Shown: piece after piece, positions 1-11,100 of the stretch | Layout: each line of letters opens with the position of its first letter | How positions within the stretch are numbered: position 1 is the stretch's first letter | Translations under genes and position numbers: made by a program | Notes under the pieces: model-generated | The model's database searches: none | Seen by the model: only the letters and a program-made list of their open reading frames with translations | Told to the model about the DNA's origin: nothing | Assembly (NCBI GenBank): GCA_023614405.1 | Contig: CM042684.1 | Coordinates: forward strand, 534,734,682 to 534,798,681 | Length of the DNA: 64,000 nucleotides | Source of the DNA: Avena insularis | Taxonomy: Eukaryota > Streptophyta > Magnoliopsida > Poales > Poaceae | Direction: 5' to 3'

Positions 1-6
1 CATTGT

Positions 7-1290
7 TCAAGAAGAGATCTCTTTGTACGGGTGGAATCCGAGTATTTGGATGTGAACATCTCTGGCTTGGGATGTTTCACCCACATCTCTGTTATCCTCA
101 AAATAGTCGTTGTCCGAGATCCAATCAGATGCCTCTTCCACAACTTCTTCCTTGTCGACTTCTCCAAGACTAGAATAAAAGAGGTCATAATTAATGTCTT
201 GTAAGATCCATGGTCCTTGAACTTGCTCACCAAACGATTTCACGGGCTTAAGGTCATAGTCATGCTTAAACATCCACTGCATCTGATCACATGATTCATT
301 TAGGATAAAAACCCGAATGTGATCCTCGACATATGATGCAAAGTACACCCCCTTCTCTGACCTTCCTAGGAAAGGATCCCATCCAATGGCCCTGGGTGGC
401 CTAATCACGCTATATACTTATCTTCCGACAAAGATATCCTGCAAATTGAAAATTGGCTTAAGAATTCATAGAATTGAGAATGTTTGCTATGACAAACATG
501 AAGGCTCAGATATATAAAATAGTACTAATGTAAAAAAGCGTGTGTACTTACCTAATAACAAAATCAGTTTGGCAATGCACGTAAAGTGATCCTCGGCAGT
601 AGACTGACAAGAGTGATTGTTTGTAGCGGGAATCTTCAAGCGGGCGGCGTGTCTCTCCGACGGTTCCAGCGGCATCACCTTGTCGAACAAACAACCTTTC
701 TCCCAGCGACGTGTCCGTGACGAAAATACGTCCAACTTATAGAGAGATGGTGGCCATTGGGACGCCTCCTCAAAGGGGTGGTAGGCATCTCCCAAAGGAG
801 ATGACAAATAAGGAATCCGAAACACGAGGTGATGCGATGACATCATGGGTTCGAAGGCCAGATACTCACAGTAGCGGACATGACAAACAGTCTCCGTTCT
901 ATGGTAGCACGTTGGAAGAGCATCCCAACGTCGTGTGGCAGGGTTAACCACCAAGGCGTTATACTTACATGTGGCAGCAGCAGGCAGGAAGCTCAACCGT
1001 GGAGACGACACCGACTAAGAGGAGCCCATTACAGTGATCCTTGATGGAATAATTGTGGGTGTCTGGACGAGCCTTTTTGGCAGAAGGCAAGAAGTCGAGT
1101 TTGCCGGTGATGGCAGCAGCAGGGCGGCATGGCCGGGAGAAGAACTCGGGAAACGGGAGGTCCTGGAAGTGGAGGAAGATGCCGGTGAAGGGAAGCTCTT
1201 TGTGGAGGAGGCCCTCGGAGTCGATGATGGCTCGCCAGGCCTTGCAAACGCAGCGGGAGATGGCGATCCAGCGCTCGATTTCAGTCAGCT
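7..1290 (-). pseudogene. decayed F-box protein gene (grass F-box/associated-domain family)
   Basis: Read on the minus strand, positions 1290-989 encode the second half of an F-box (ISRCVCKAWRAIID) and the typical following segment (HKELPFTGIFLHFQDLPFPE). Positions 988-553 continue with the associated domain (YNALVVNPATRRWDALP), and 408-7 carry the family's C-terminal part (GRSEKGVYFAS, IQILGFHPYKE). Such proteins are SCF ubiquitin-ligase substrate receptors in grasses. The copy is broken. The F-box start (LPDD-like) and any initiator Met are missing upstream of 1290. One extra base near 988 shifts the frame. An in-frame TAA (418-420) lies just downstream of the second-exon acceptor. The C-terminus stops early at 7-9. 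A plausible intron (donor AG/GTAAGTAC near 553, acceptor TTTGCAG/G near 440) separates the two exons, as is usual in the family. I am confident of the family and of pseudogene status; exact exon limits are inferred. Confidence 0.8.
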
Positions 1291-1299
1291 AGGTATCCC

Positions 1300-2619
1300 A
1301 AGAGAAATTAAACGGGTTTCTGGGCGCCAGATTCCCCTTCCGCCTTACATCTTCATGCTAGAAGCTCATTTCAATTTCTCCATCGAGGTGAATAATAACG
1401 ATAATAAGAGCTCCCAGAGCACAGACCCTCTTTCTTTTTTGAGAGTCCAGGCCCTCTCTTCTTGTACTATCACATTTCCTCTTTGAGTCTTTGTTCATAG
1501 TTTTGTTTTCAGTTCTTATTAATTGATAATATTTCACTGTGCCTTCTCATACTAGTATAAGTCTATAAATCCAACACTTCACCGACATGTATAGATGTCT
1601 ATAGCCTGAGCACGTTTGTGATGCATGAGAAAGTGGTGTGTGTGTGTGCGTGTCTCGATGCGTAGCTGTTTTTTCTACCAAAAAATACGCAAGTAATTTT
1701 CTTTTTAAAATCAGTAAAAGGAACATGATTTTATTTTATTTAGAGAAACCAACATGTAGATATGCTCGTCAAGCTTCTTTGATATACCAGTGGAGGTTTA
1801 GTTTTACTTCCGGCATACTCCTAGCGTTTGATTCTCTGAATTAATCTTGAAGCTGTACAACTGTTTTACAGCACTAGCTAGTATGCCCGCAAAAAGAAAC
1901 ACACGTGATTTCAGATGTGAAAACATGTAAATCATTCTATATATTATTTAGCGAAGCAAAATGAGGATATCGTGCAATCCATATGTATTAGTAAGGTGGA
2001 CCATCAGTTCCTCTAGCATCCATTTCGATTCTATGACCAAATCAGCAATCAAGTCCTTAAGCTCAATCTGCAATGGCTCATATGTCGATTATTGAGTACC
2101 CGCTTAATATGTTATCAAACCCAAAAGATCAAAATCATTTTTTCCAAGAGTTCGACAGATAATCTTACCATCATTTCAATAGCTATACATGCTTATGTTA
2201 CATGAATAAAACCATGACATTTTAAAATTAATTGCAACGTAACTCACATCAAGTATTGCTTCCGATATGACATGAAATATGTTAACTTATCGGTAATACT
2301 ATGTTGACTTGTGTAGTTCACTAATCATGAATCCTCAAACATTGCCTACTTTATTGTAAACCTACCAATTAACCATGGCCGTGAAAGGAATAATACTTAA
2401 GGCATGTGTGTTACAAACTAACGTGTAACAAATTCGTTGGCACATCTTCAACAAAAAAACCCAAGGGCATCATTATTTTTCCGAAATGGGGAGAATCAGC
2501 CTGGCCTCTGATCAAGCAATGGACACCCCTTTATTAGAAGAGTATTATTTAGTAGCGTTACAGCACAATGATCAGCCAATGTTGATACAAAAATAAACCA
2601 GTGAAAGATAATAAGCATA
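1300..2619. other. no gene seen; AT-rich intergenic sequence
   Basis: No reading frame here resembles a protein. A short GT microsatellite lies near 1637-1652. The stretch ends at a CACTA transposon terminus. Confidence 0.6.
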
Positions 2620-2738
2620 CACTAGCAGAAAAAGAGCCTTTCGTTCAGGCCAGTTCGAAGAATTCGTCCCGGTTGTGGTTGGATCCGGGACTTAATGTGG
2701 GCATTAATCCCGGTTCTAACGGGTAGAACGCCAACAAT

Positions 2739-2800
2739 CTTTAGTCCCGGATCAAACGGGACCTTTAGTCCTGGTTCATATTACCAACCGGGACTAAAGG
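2739..2800. repeat. CACTA subterminal inverted repeats
   Basis: TTTAGTCCCGG (2740-2750) and a perfect-looking hairpin arm pair around 2764-2800 (TTTAGTCCTGGTT ... AACCGGGACTAAAGG). In CACTA elements such motifs are binding sites for the element's own DNA-binding protein. Confidence 0.75.
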
Positions 2801-2834
2801 GGTTGGCACAGGCCGCAGCCCCCTTCAATACATT

Positions 2835-2885
2835 CCAACATTTCAACATTCCACCACACTTCAATACACAACTTAGGAAGGCTGG
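2835..2885 (+). repeat. isolated partial copy of the 354-bp CACTA internal repeat
   Basis: ATTTCAACATTCCACCACAC and the following bases match the interior of the repeat units at 5985-8129. The match breaks off near 2885. Homology to the repeat resumes only near 5800, so 2885-5800 is a foreign block between repeat sequences. Confidence 0.7.
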
Positions 2886-3231
2886 TAAGGAGCGCCCCCC
2901 TCATGGTGGAAAATTTCATAAAACAACTTAGTAAGTATGTACATTTGACCTCCTAATTTAGCTAAATTTACCTACATGGTCCCTCCAAGTTATTTTACAT
3001 GGAATTAGCCCCCCATTGTATAACTTTGTAGGCTCCGTCCCTGTGGACCCTGTCTAGGTTGCTAAACTGATGGTTAGATTATGGTCAGCGGTGGATCCAA
3101 AAATTATTCAAAGCCTGGACAAACAGAGTATTTTAAGGCTAGTGCCACTACTTTTTATCAAATTGCCATCAAATTAGGCTTGTCGGCCTGTCGGACGTGC
3201 CGAGGTTTAGGGACGGTTGAGTCCGCCTATA

Positions 3232-3398
3232 GGTTATGGTCTACTACATGCTCTTGCTGCTAGCACAGTGATCTCCCAACTCACATGCAGTTCGGCATGC
3301 ACACATAGAACGGCTATGGTTATGGTCATCTCTACTACATGGTCTTGCTGCTAGCACAGTGATCTCCCAAGTCACGTGCAGTTGGACATGCACACATG
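3232..3398 (+). repeat. two-copy direct repeat upstream of the zinc-finger gene
   Basis: A roughly 70-75-bp unit containing TTGCTGCTAGCACAGTGATC occurs at about 3232-3306 and again at 3318-3398, with a few substitutions and a 5-base insertion (CATCT) in the second copy. It lies about 0.8 kb before the start codon at 4187. Confidence 0.8.
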
Positions 3399-3594
3399 AA
3401 TACACGCCAGGGTAGGAGACCGGCCATTGTTTGACGTGAGTTTTTGAAGCGAGTCGTTTGACGAGTCAAGCATGGGAGAATGAGGCAAGGCAGGCCTCAT
3501 GGTTTGCCCATTTCCATGTTGGTTTGTACCTCCCCACTTGAGTAGCTGTTGCTCCATGATAGCTCTTGCTGGTTGATCACACACTATGATGCGC

Positions 3595-3618
3595 GGAGGG
3601 AGGGAGGGAGGGAGGGAG
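3595..3618 (+). repeat. GGGA simple repeat
   Basis: About six tandem GGAG/GGGA units in the upstream region of the zinc-finger gene. Confidence 0.9.
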
Positions 3619-4040
3619 TCAAAATTCCAGCTAGCTAGTCTGAGGTTGGATTGCACGTGGTCAAGCATGCTTGAAGAGGCAGCTTGTAAAGCTGATGGAT
3701 GCTGGAGTGGAGTGGCCCTGCAGTTTGTTATCCAAGGAAAGATTTCGCTGCACACGTTTGACAAAGGGGGGAGGGGATGGTATATCTATATCTGGATCAG
3801 TTGAATGGCCCGGTCACGCACGCACACACACAGCTGCTTCCCAAGCACAGAAGAGTGAAACCCAACTATTACATGCGTGCAGTGCATGACCTACAGTGCC
3901 CACCGCTGTTCCCGCCCAGGACTCTGTCCTCCCATGTCATGATAGCGCTGCTCAGCTCAGGGGAGAGAAATTAAGAGTGGTGGTGGACTGATCCATGAAA
4001 GTGACCAACAAGAACAACCAGTGGTGGACTGTCTAGGGAG

Positions 4041-4048
4041 TACAAATA
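4041..4048 (+). promoter_or_regulatory. candidate TATA box of the C2H2 gene
   Basis: TACAAATA lies about 145 bases before the start codon. With usual plant spacing, transcription would begin near 4070-4080, giving a 5' leader of about 110 bases. TATATATG at 4081-4088 is an alternative that would give a shorter leader lacking the upstream ATG at 4086. The placement is inferred from sequence only. Confidence 0.4.
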
Positions 4049-4186
4049 CCAGCTGCCACTGCTTCACTCTACTATTGTCATATATATGTCCATCATCCAG
4101 CCCTCTCAGCTAGCTCAACTTCTTTCTACCTCCGCCTCAGCTAAGCTAGCTACCAACAACTTATTGAGCAAGGCTCGATCAAGACG

Positions 4187-4651
4187 ATGGGGAGCAGCAG
4201 GAGCACGGCGGAGCCATGGAGCTACAGCTGCAGCTTCGCGTGGCCGCCGCGATCGTACCCCTGCAGCTTCTGCCGGAGGGAGTTCCGGTCCGCACAGGCC
4301 CTCGGAGGCCACATGAACGTCCACCGCAGGGACAGGGCTAGGCTTCGCCACGGCTCCCCTCCTCCTCCTCCTCCTCCTCCTCCCCACCCTGCTGCTGCTG
4401 CTGCTGCTCCAAGCCCTAACCCTAGATGGGCTGCAGCAGCTATTCCCAACCTCAACTATCCTCCTCCACCATCGCAGCCATCTCTGTACCATCCCAGCAG
4501 CACAAGCAGGAGTCACCAGTGCAATCAGCGCTCGCAGGTGCCTGCTGCTGCTGCCAAGGCGAGGGGGTTGCAGGTTAACCTGGTGCTGGGGGTGGGGGAT
4601 CAGGAAGAGGAGGATGGCCTGGATCTTGAGCTTAGGCTCGGCTGCTCTTGA
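4187..4651 (+). CDS. SUPERMAN-type single C2H2 zinc-finger transcription factor with EAR repression motif
   Basis: Intact 154-residue intronless frame. Residues 19-53 match the SUPERMAN/RABBIT EARS/TAC1 class: [11 protein letters not shown], then the plant-specific QALGGH core, giving a C2H2 finger with C26, C29, H42 and H46, followed by a basic tail (RRDRARLR). Then come a proline run, an alanine run, a Ser/Thr/Pro-rich linker, and near the C-terminus the EAR-type motif DLELRLG (146-152), which in this family recruits TOPLESS-type corepressors. It is therefore predicted to be a nuclear DNA-binding repressor of developmental genes. The start ATG (4187) has a favourable context (AAGACGATGG). 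The length and layout resemble short grass repressors such as the wheat awn inhibitor B1/ALI-1, but I cannot establish orthology from memory. An ATG at 4086 opens an overlapping upstream frame. The gene lies between sequences of a CACTA transposon. Confidence in the class is high, in the specific identity low. Confidence 0.93.
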   Translation: MGSSRSTAEPWSYSCSFAWPPRSYPCSFCRREFRSAQALGGHMNVHRRDRARLRHGSPPPPPPPPPHPAAAAAAPSPNPRWAAAAIPNLNYPPPPSQPSLYHPSSTSRSHQCNQRSQVPAAAAKARGLQVNLVLGVGDQEEEDGLDLELRLGCS

Positions 4652-5274
4652 TCCATCCATCATATCATTCATTCTCTGGCTAGTTACCTCACTTGGTTAG
4701 CTCCCTCTCCAGTTGGTTAGTTCCTGCCCTACCTAGTTTGGTAATTGCTCTTAATAAGGTCTAGCAGACAGTAGCTACAGATCGAACCAAGGCCTGAATT
4801 AATGTACTGTATGCTTTTTCAACTTCTTGTAGTATTCCGTATTAATTTGGCTTGGCTGTTTCAGCCTAGAGTAGCTAGGTCATTGGTGTTTGTACACATG
4901 CCAGTATGTGAAACTAATGATTAGCATGGGAGTAATGCCTAACGTAACCTATATATGAATATGAGAATCCTTCTTTAACAGGCGAGGACTGTTGTTGGCT
5001 TTTTTGCGCATTGTCATGCATACATAGCCATGCCAGTAATGGGAAATTAGTCTTCTGTTGGTGATGATTTAGAGTAACTTATTACAAGTTCCAACGAATT
5101 CTTCAACATTGATTTGTGTATGTACGATTTCGTCGGTGGATCATCAAGGTTGTTCTCCCCAGCTAATAATGCATACGTGTGCTATCTAGGATCACGCACA
5201 CAAGAGTATGATTTGTCTGCGTTGAAAACAAATACTCCCAAGATATCGCACATTTGCCTAAATTTGAGTGTACC
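4652..5274 (+). other. probable 3' UTR of the C2H2 gene and following spacer
   Basis: AT-rich sequence without coding features. AATAAG near 4753 and ATTAAT-rich stretches near 4796-4850 could act as polyadenylation signals. It ends at an orphan CACTA terminus. Confidence 0.4.
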
Positions 5275-5690
5275 CACTACGGGAAAAAATATCGCTGCCG
5301 TGGAGTCCGCGCTTTGCCGTGTGCCCAATGGCCCGGAACGCGGTAAAGGCATACACTTGTGTGTGTGTATCAGTAAGCACACGGCACAGATCAGCAACAC
5401 GGCAGATTTCTGGAAAAGAACACGACAAAGAAAAATACACAGTAATGAACAAAGAAGGGAACAAGGCTATAAGGGCACACGACATAGGTTTTATCACGGC
5501 AGCAAGGTGGGACCCACAGCCCCACAGGTGCACCTGCCGGGGAGGAGCTGACGGCTGCAGACAGGAAGCACTTTGTCGTGTGCCTTCGCCCTCAGCCACA
5601 CAACAAAGAGCAGCCTTTGTCGTGTGTTTTTTCAGAATACACGGCAAAGCCCTGTTTTTCCCTTTAATTAATTAGCAAGGCTTATATTAC
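5275..5690 (+). mobile_element. orphan 5' end of a second CACTA family
   Basis: Starts CACTACGGGAAAAAATATCG and carries repeated subterminal motifs TTTGCCGTGTG, TTTGTCGTGTG and ACACGGCA in both orientations, the pattern of grass CACTA elements. No matching right end (TTTTCCCGTAGTG) was seen nearby, so it is a fragment. The right limit is approximate. Confidence 0.65.
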
Positions 5691-5799
5691 ATACTAGGTG
5701 GTGCTATTTCATAGGATCATGAGCACACACATATGAATAGGTTGTTGTGGTCTAACATCATCCCGCTTGCATGGCCACCTTGTGAAATGGTTCTTGTTG

Positions 5800-8129
5800 T
5801 GTGGCCCGGCTCCGTCGATATACCCCTAGATATTTTGTTGACAGGGGTAGCCCGGTGGACTTTTCTCTTGGTTTTTGCTTGGTTAGGTCATAGGATAATT
5901 CCTAACCATGTTTGGGCACAAATTGTGACAAGATCCAACCCAGTTTTACCGAAACGGGGAGTTCGCCCTAATAATTAAATTTCAGAACCTTCGTTTTTAG
6001 GTGACAACGCATGTCTACGAAGGGGGTCACACTTGGGAACCAGGTTTTGGACATTTCAGAATTCCACCACACTTTAATCCACATACTAGGATCACATGCA
6101 AGGATTAAAGGTATTCCGACGCCCCGAAGCGCTTCTTCCTATGAAACCCTGATCCGTGGGGACCCGGATTGTCTACCCCCTAGATATTCTTTGGACATGG
6201 GTAGCCTGGGGACTTCTCTATTGGTTTGTGCTTGGTTAGGTCATGGGATAATTCCAAACCATGTTTGGGCACAAGTTGTGACAAGATCCAACCCGGTTTC
6301 ACCGAAACGGGGAGTTCGCCTCTAATAAATAAATTTCAGAACCTTCGTTTTTAGGTGACAGTGTATGTCTGCGAAGGGGGTCATACTTGGGAACTAGGTT
6401 TTGAACATTTCAACATTGCACCACACTTCAATACACATTCTAGGTTCACATGCAAGATTTCGAGGTATTGTGATGCCCCAAACGCTTCTTCCTACGAAAC
6501 CCTGATTCGTGGGCCCCAGATCGTCTACCCCATAGATATTCTTCAGACAGGGGAATCACGGTGGACTTTTCTCTTGGTTTGTACTTGCTTAGGTCATAGG
6601 ATAATTCCAAACCATGTTTGGCCACAATTTGTCAAAAGATCCAACCCGGTTTCACCGAAACAGGGAGCCCCCCCCCTAATATTAAAATTCCAGAACCTTC
6701 GTTTTTAGGTGACAACGCATGTCTATGAAGGGTTTCACACTTGGGAACCAGGTTTTGGATATTTTAGAATTCCACCACATTTTAATACGCATACTAGGGT
6801 CATATTCAAGGATTAAAGGTATTCTGATGCCCCGAAGCGCTTCTTCATACGAAACACTGATCCATGGGGACCCGGATCGTCTAGCCCCTAGATATTCTTT
6901 GGACACGGGTAGCCTAGGGACTTTTCTCTTGGTTTGTCCTTGTTTAGGTCATAGGATAATTCCAAACCATGTATGGGCACAAGTTGTGACAAGATCCAAC
7001 CCGATTTCACCGAAATGGTGAGTTCCCCTCTAATAATTAAATTTCAGAACCTTCGTTCTTATGTGACAGTGTATGTGTGCAAAGGGGCCATACTTGAGAA
7101 CTAGGTTTTGGACATTTCAACATTGCAACACACTTCAATACACATTCTAGGTTCACATGCAAGGTTTGGAGATATTCTAATGCCCCAAAGCTCTTTTTCC
7201 TACGAAACCCTCATTCGTGGTCCCCTGATCGTCTACCCCATAGATATTCTTCGGACAGGGGAATCACGGTGAACTTTTCTCTTAGTTTGTGCTTGGTTAG
7301 GTCATAGGATAATTCCAAACCATGTTTGGGGACAAGTTGTCAAAAGATCCAACCCGTTTTCACCGAAACGGGGAGTCTCCCCCTAATATTTAAATTCTAG
7401 AACCTTCATTTTTAGGTGACAACGCATGTCTACGATGGGGGTCACACTTGGGAACCAGATTTTGGACATTTCAATATTCCGCCACACTTCAATACACATT
7501 CTAGGGTCACATGCAAGGTTTGGAGGTATTCCGATGCCCTGAAGCGCTTCTTCCCACGAAACCCTGATCTGTGGGCCCCGGGATCGTCTACCTCCTAGAT
7601 ATTCTTTAGGCAGGGGTAACCCGGTGGACTTTTCCCCTGTTTTGTGCTTGGTTAGGTCATAGGATAATTGCAAACCATGTTTGGACACAAATTGTGACAA
7701 GATCCAACCCAGTTTCACCGAAACGGGGAGTTCCCCTCTAATAATTAAATTCCAGAACCTTCGTTTTTAGGTGACAACGCAAATTTGCAAAGGGCATCAC
7801 ATTTGGGAGGTTTTGTACATTTCAACATCCCACCACACTTCAATACACATTATAGGGTCGCATGCATGGTTTGGAGGTATTCCGATGCCCTGCAGCGCTT
7901 CTTCCTACGAAACCCTGATCCATGGGCCCCGGATCATCTACCCCCTAGAAATTCTTTGGACACTTGTATCCTGGTTGATTTTTCTCTTGGTTTGTTCCTT
8001 TTTAGGTTATAGTATAATTCCAAACCATTTTTGGGCACAAGTTGTGACAAGATCCAACCCGGTTTCACCGAAACGGGGAGTTCCGCTCTAATTATTAAAT
8101 TCCAAAACCTTCATTTTTAGGTGACAACG
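5800..8129 (+). repeat. tandem array of ~354-bp units with an A/B alternation
   Basis: The landmark GAACCTTCGTTTTTAGGTGA recurs, with small changes, at 5985, 6339, 6693, 7047, 7400, 7755 and 8105, i.e. spacings of 354, 354, 354, 353, 355 and 350. A partial unit precedes the first. Units alternate: A types read GACAACGCATGTCTACGAAG (5985, 6693, 7400) and B types GACAGTGTATGTCTGCGAAG (6339, 7047); the 7755 unit is mixed. Open frames of about 60-117 codons here are by-products of the repeat. The seventh unit is cut after a few bases by the insertion at 8130 and continues at 12725. Confidence 0.9.
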
Positions 8130-11100
8130 TGTAACTACCTCGGTGAATTACGCTCCTAGTTACAAGCCTGGATGAGCGGAAATGGTTAAAATAGTACGGT
8201 GGGGCCCAAATGCCACTCACAGGTAGACCTTTCGGCCGTCCTAACCATTTCCAAACATCGGGACAAGAACGGCGCGAATCGGCAGGCGAAGGGATCAACT
8301 ACATACACAAATGAGTATGTATGCAAGCCACCATACAACAGTCCTCAGAGCCATTCCATCTAAAAGAAATAGAAATATTGCAACGCCATACGGCAAGATT
8401 CAAATATCCTAGATAGATATAATAGTTTAGGATATCTCCTCATACATCAAACAACAGAGTATCAGGCGGAAGCGGAAGACAAGATCCGAGTACAGATAAG
8501 AAGCAAATCGGCATAAGATGCCCCATAAATAAACAAATCCCGCCCACAGATCTCACGGTCCCTGCTCCTAATCTCTACACCAATGATCGTTGCCCACATC
8601 GTCCGTCTCCTCCACCCAAGATCCATCTTGAAGCTTAATTCGCTCATCTGAATCAAACAATTTATCGTGTGAGACCCTAGGGGTACTCAGCAAGTCTTTA
8701 TGCCTCTAAAGGGGACACAACCTGGGGTGACGCAATTGCAGCAAAAGATAAGCCCTAACAATTCTATAGATACTCGCTAACCATCCGCCTAACCAAAGAT
8801 AGACGGATGTCCGTGAATTAATAACAACAGTTATAACAGTAATATTAGCAGATCCATCCTCCTCCTCGCTTACCAACGAGGAAGCGGACGAACAACCCCC
8901 CCCCCCCCATCCGTTGGCAGTTTTATTATCCATTCCATGAGTGTTGTACTATTTACTAGTCAGGTACTTAGTCAAGTTAAAAGTGGTACTTTAGTTATAC
9001 TTGTCTATGATCGAGAAACTGTGCTCCAAGTCGTCCATAACCGCGGACACGGCTTTGAAAGTTTTACTCATAGGGTGCACAAATAGCAACACACTCGATC
9101 AACCTCGGAAAAACCAAATCAAAACCCAACGAGGCAGTCACGACAAAGCGATCACAGGATTCAGAAATATTTCAGGGGGCCACCCCATTAAGCTACCCGC
9201 AACGAAGCTGGCCGGCTCCGAGACGGACTCAAGGTTTGTGTGGACGGCTGTAAACGACTGGGAACCCGAAAGTGTGACTGGGCTTGTCGATACATAAAAA
9301 CGGTCACGGACCTAACAAGATGTGTGCTCCACGCACAATCTTAAATAAAGCAAAGAAAGCATGGCATAAGTACAGATAGTAATAAAGCCCCAAACTACTT
9401 TGTGGCCCCGAAATAAGAATGAATCAAGCTCGCCTGTGGGGTTCATAAGCCTCCCGGATGTGGATAGCGCGAATATTCAAGGAACAGGAATCAAGTACTC
9501 GGGGTCCTACGGGACACAAGTGAGCATGAAAAACCAAATAGCAGATATTGCTCACCGGTGCCACTTTCATTAGTTATCCCATTACTACTCAGGTTAAGTT
9601 GTTTAGGTACCTCGTTAGCCATCAGACACTCACATACCCAACACATGTTGTTCTACGACTCGCATGGCTCAAACAACTCCTGTAGTAATGGCTCATGGGA
9701 TGGAGGAACAAGCTTCGGTGGGGTTTAAAAGTAAAGGCTATGCAGTACTTGGGATTTAGTTTAATGCAATCGCGACTCAATGATGCAAGAATAAGATAGA
9801 TGCAATAGGTACTATATGTATGCAAGCATGTGGTAGTGCTTGCCTGGCAGCTCAGTTGAAGCGAGAGAAGGAACTGGGTAATGCTCCTGGGTCTCTTGAT
9901 ATATCCCCTGCTCAGCGTCTATTCGAAGAAGAACCAAACAAACAAGAGCCAACATAAATAAAGTGCACAAGCATATGAATAAGAATGCGACAAGCAAACA
10001 ATCATGCCATGATGAATGATGCACAATTTGCATGGCAATAATGTAGCATGGCATGGGTGAGGTGTGGAATACAAGAATAAGGCATTTTATGGGGTTTTAA
10101 TCATATTTTATACTCAAATAAGTTGCTGTATACTTTATATTTATATGATGCATGCTGCAATTCAGAACATGGAATGCATAAACAGAAAGGTCTCGTCGAG
10201 CTGATCGATTTAGACATATCATTTGTTAAATTTGGAGTTATAAAACAAAAGTTATTAATTAATTAAGGGAAAAGGGCATTTTATTGTAATTTTAATCAAC
10301 TTGGAAAATAAAGTGTTCAAAACATATTTTTAAGGCCACATTTGAATTTCTCACATTTTCTGATTTCAAAACATATATTACATGTTTAATTTGGGTTTAT
10401 ATTTTAAAAGTTATTTGAAAACAGATTTGAAATTTGAATTTAAATTTATTTGGAAAAGTTTGAATTAAAACAGAAATACAGAAATTCTTTTGTCACTAAC
10501 CCAGATCTAGCCGTAGACACCGACAAGTGGGACCAGGGCTGACTGGGACTCACGCGCACAGAAAAGGTTTTCTCACCGCGGCTTTACCTAGCCTATTCGA
10601 ATGACAGGTGGGGCCAGCGGCCACGGGGGTCCACGTGACAGTGGGTGATACAGACGTGGCTGGCAGGAGGGGGTACCGGACCGCGGGTTAAGGCTAAGAT
10701 ACTACGGGGTGCTTTTTGTAAAAGGGCCAGGGAGGCTGACTGGTGGGCTCTGCGTACCGCGGATTGAGCGAGATAAAAACGGAGGGGCTATCTGCAAAAA
10801 GGACCGCGTACTGTGGATCTTCTCCGCGATCGACCGATCGGTGCATGACCGACGCAGGCGCGGCGCGGGGAATCGAACCCAGGACCTGGCGTCTTGGCTG
10901 AGGCGGCAGCCATCGGTAGGGAGGGTAGTCGTTAGGGAGGTAGGCGTGGCCTAGGTGAGGTGCTACGCCATGGCGAAGGCAGACGCCAAATAAGACACCG
11001 GCGTGCCAGAGCGTGTCCAGAGGTAGAGGAGCTCACCGCGAGTTTCTTTGGCGATGTCGGTTGAGCAGGAGGCGGGCGATCGGCGGCAGGCGAGCCCGGT

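Noticed and set aside
5733..8091. Series of similar 60-117-codon frames as a gene cluster
   Set aside because: They are repeated readings of the 354-bp tandem repeat, in both strands and different frames.
5985..8129. CRISPR-like array
   Set aside because: The repeats are 354 bp and directly adjacent, with no spacers. The sequence is plant nuclear DNA.
10860..10900. Possible tRNA remnant (GGGAATCGAACCCAGGAC)
   Set aside because: Resembles a tRNA T-loop in reverse, but no cloverleaf could be formed. It lies within the long LTR.
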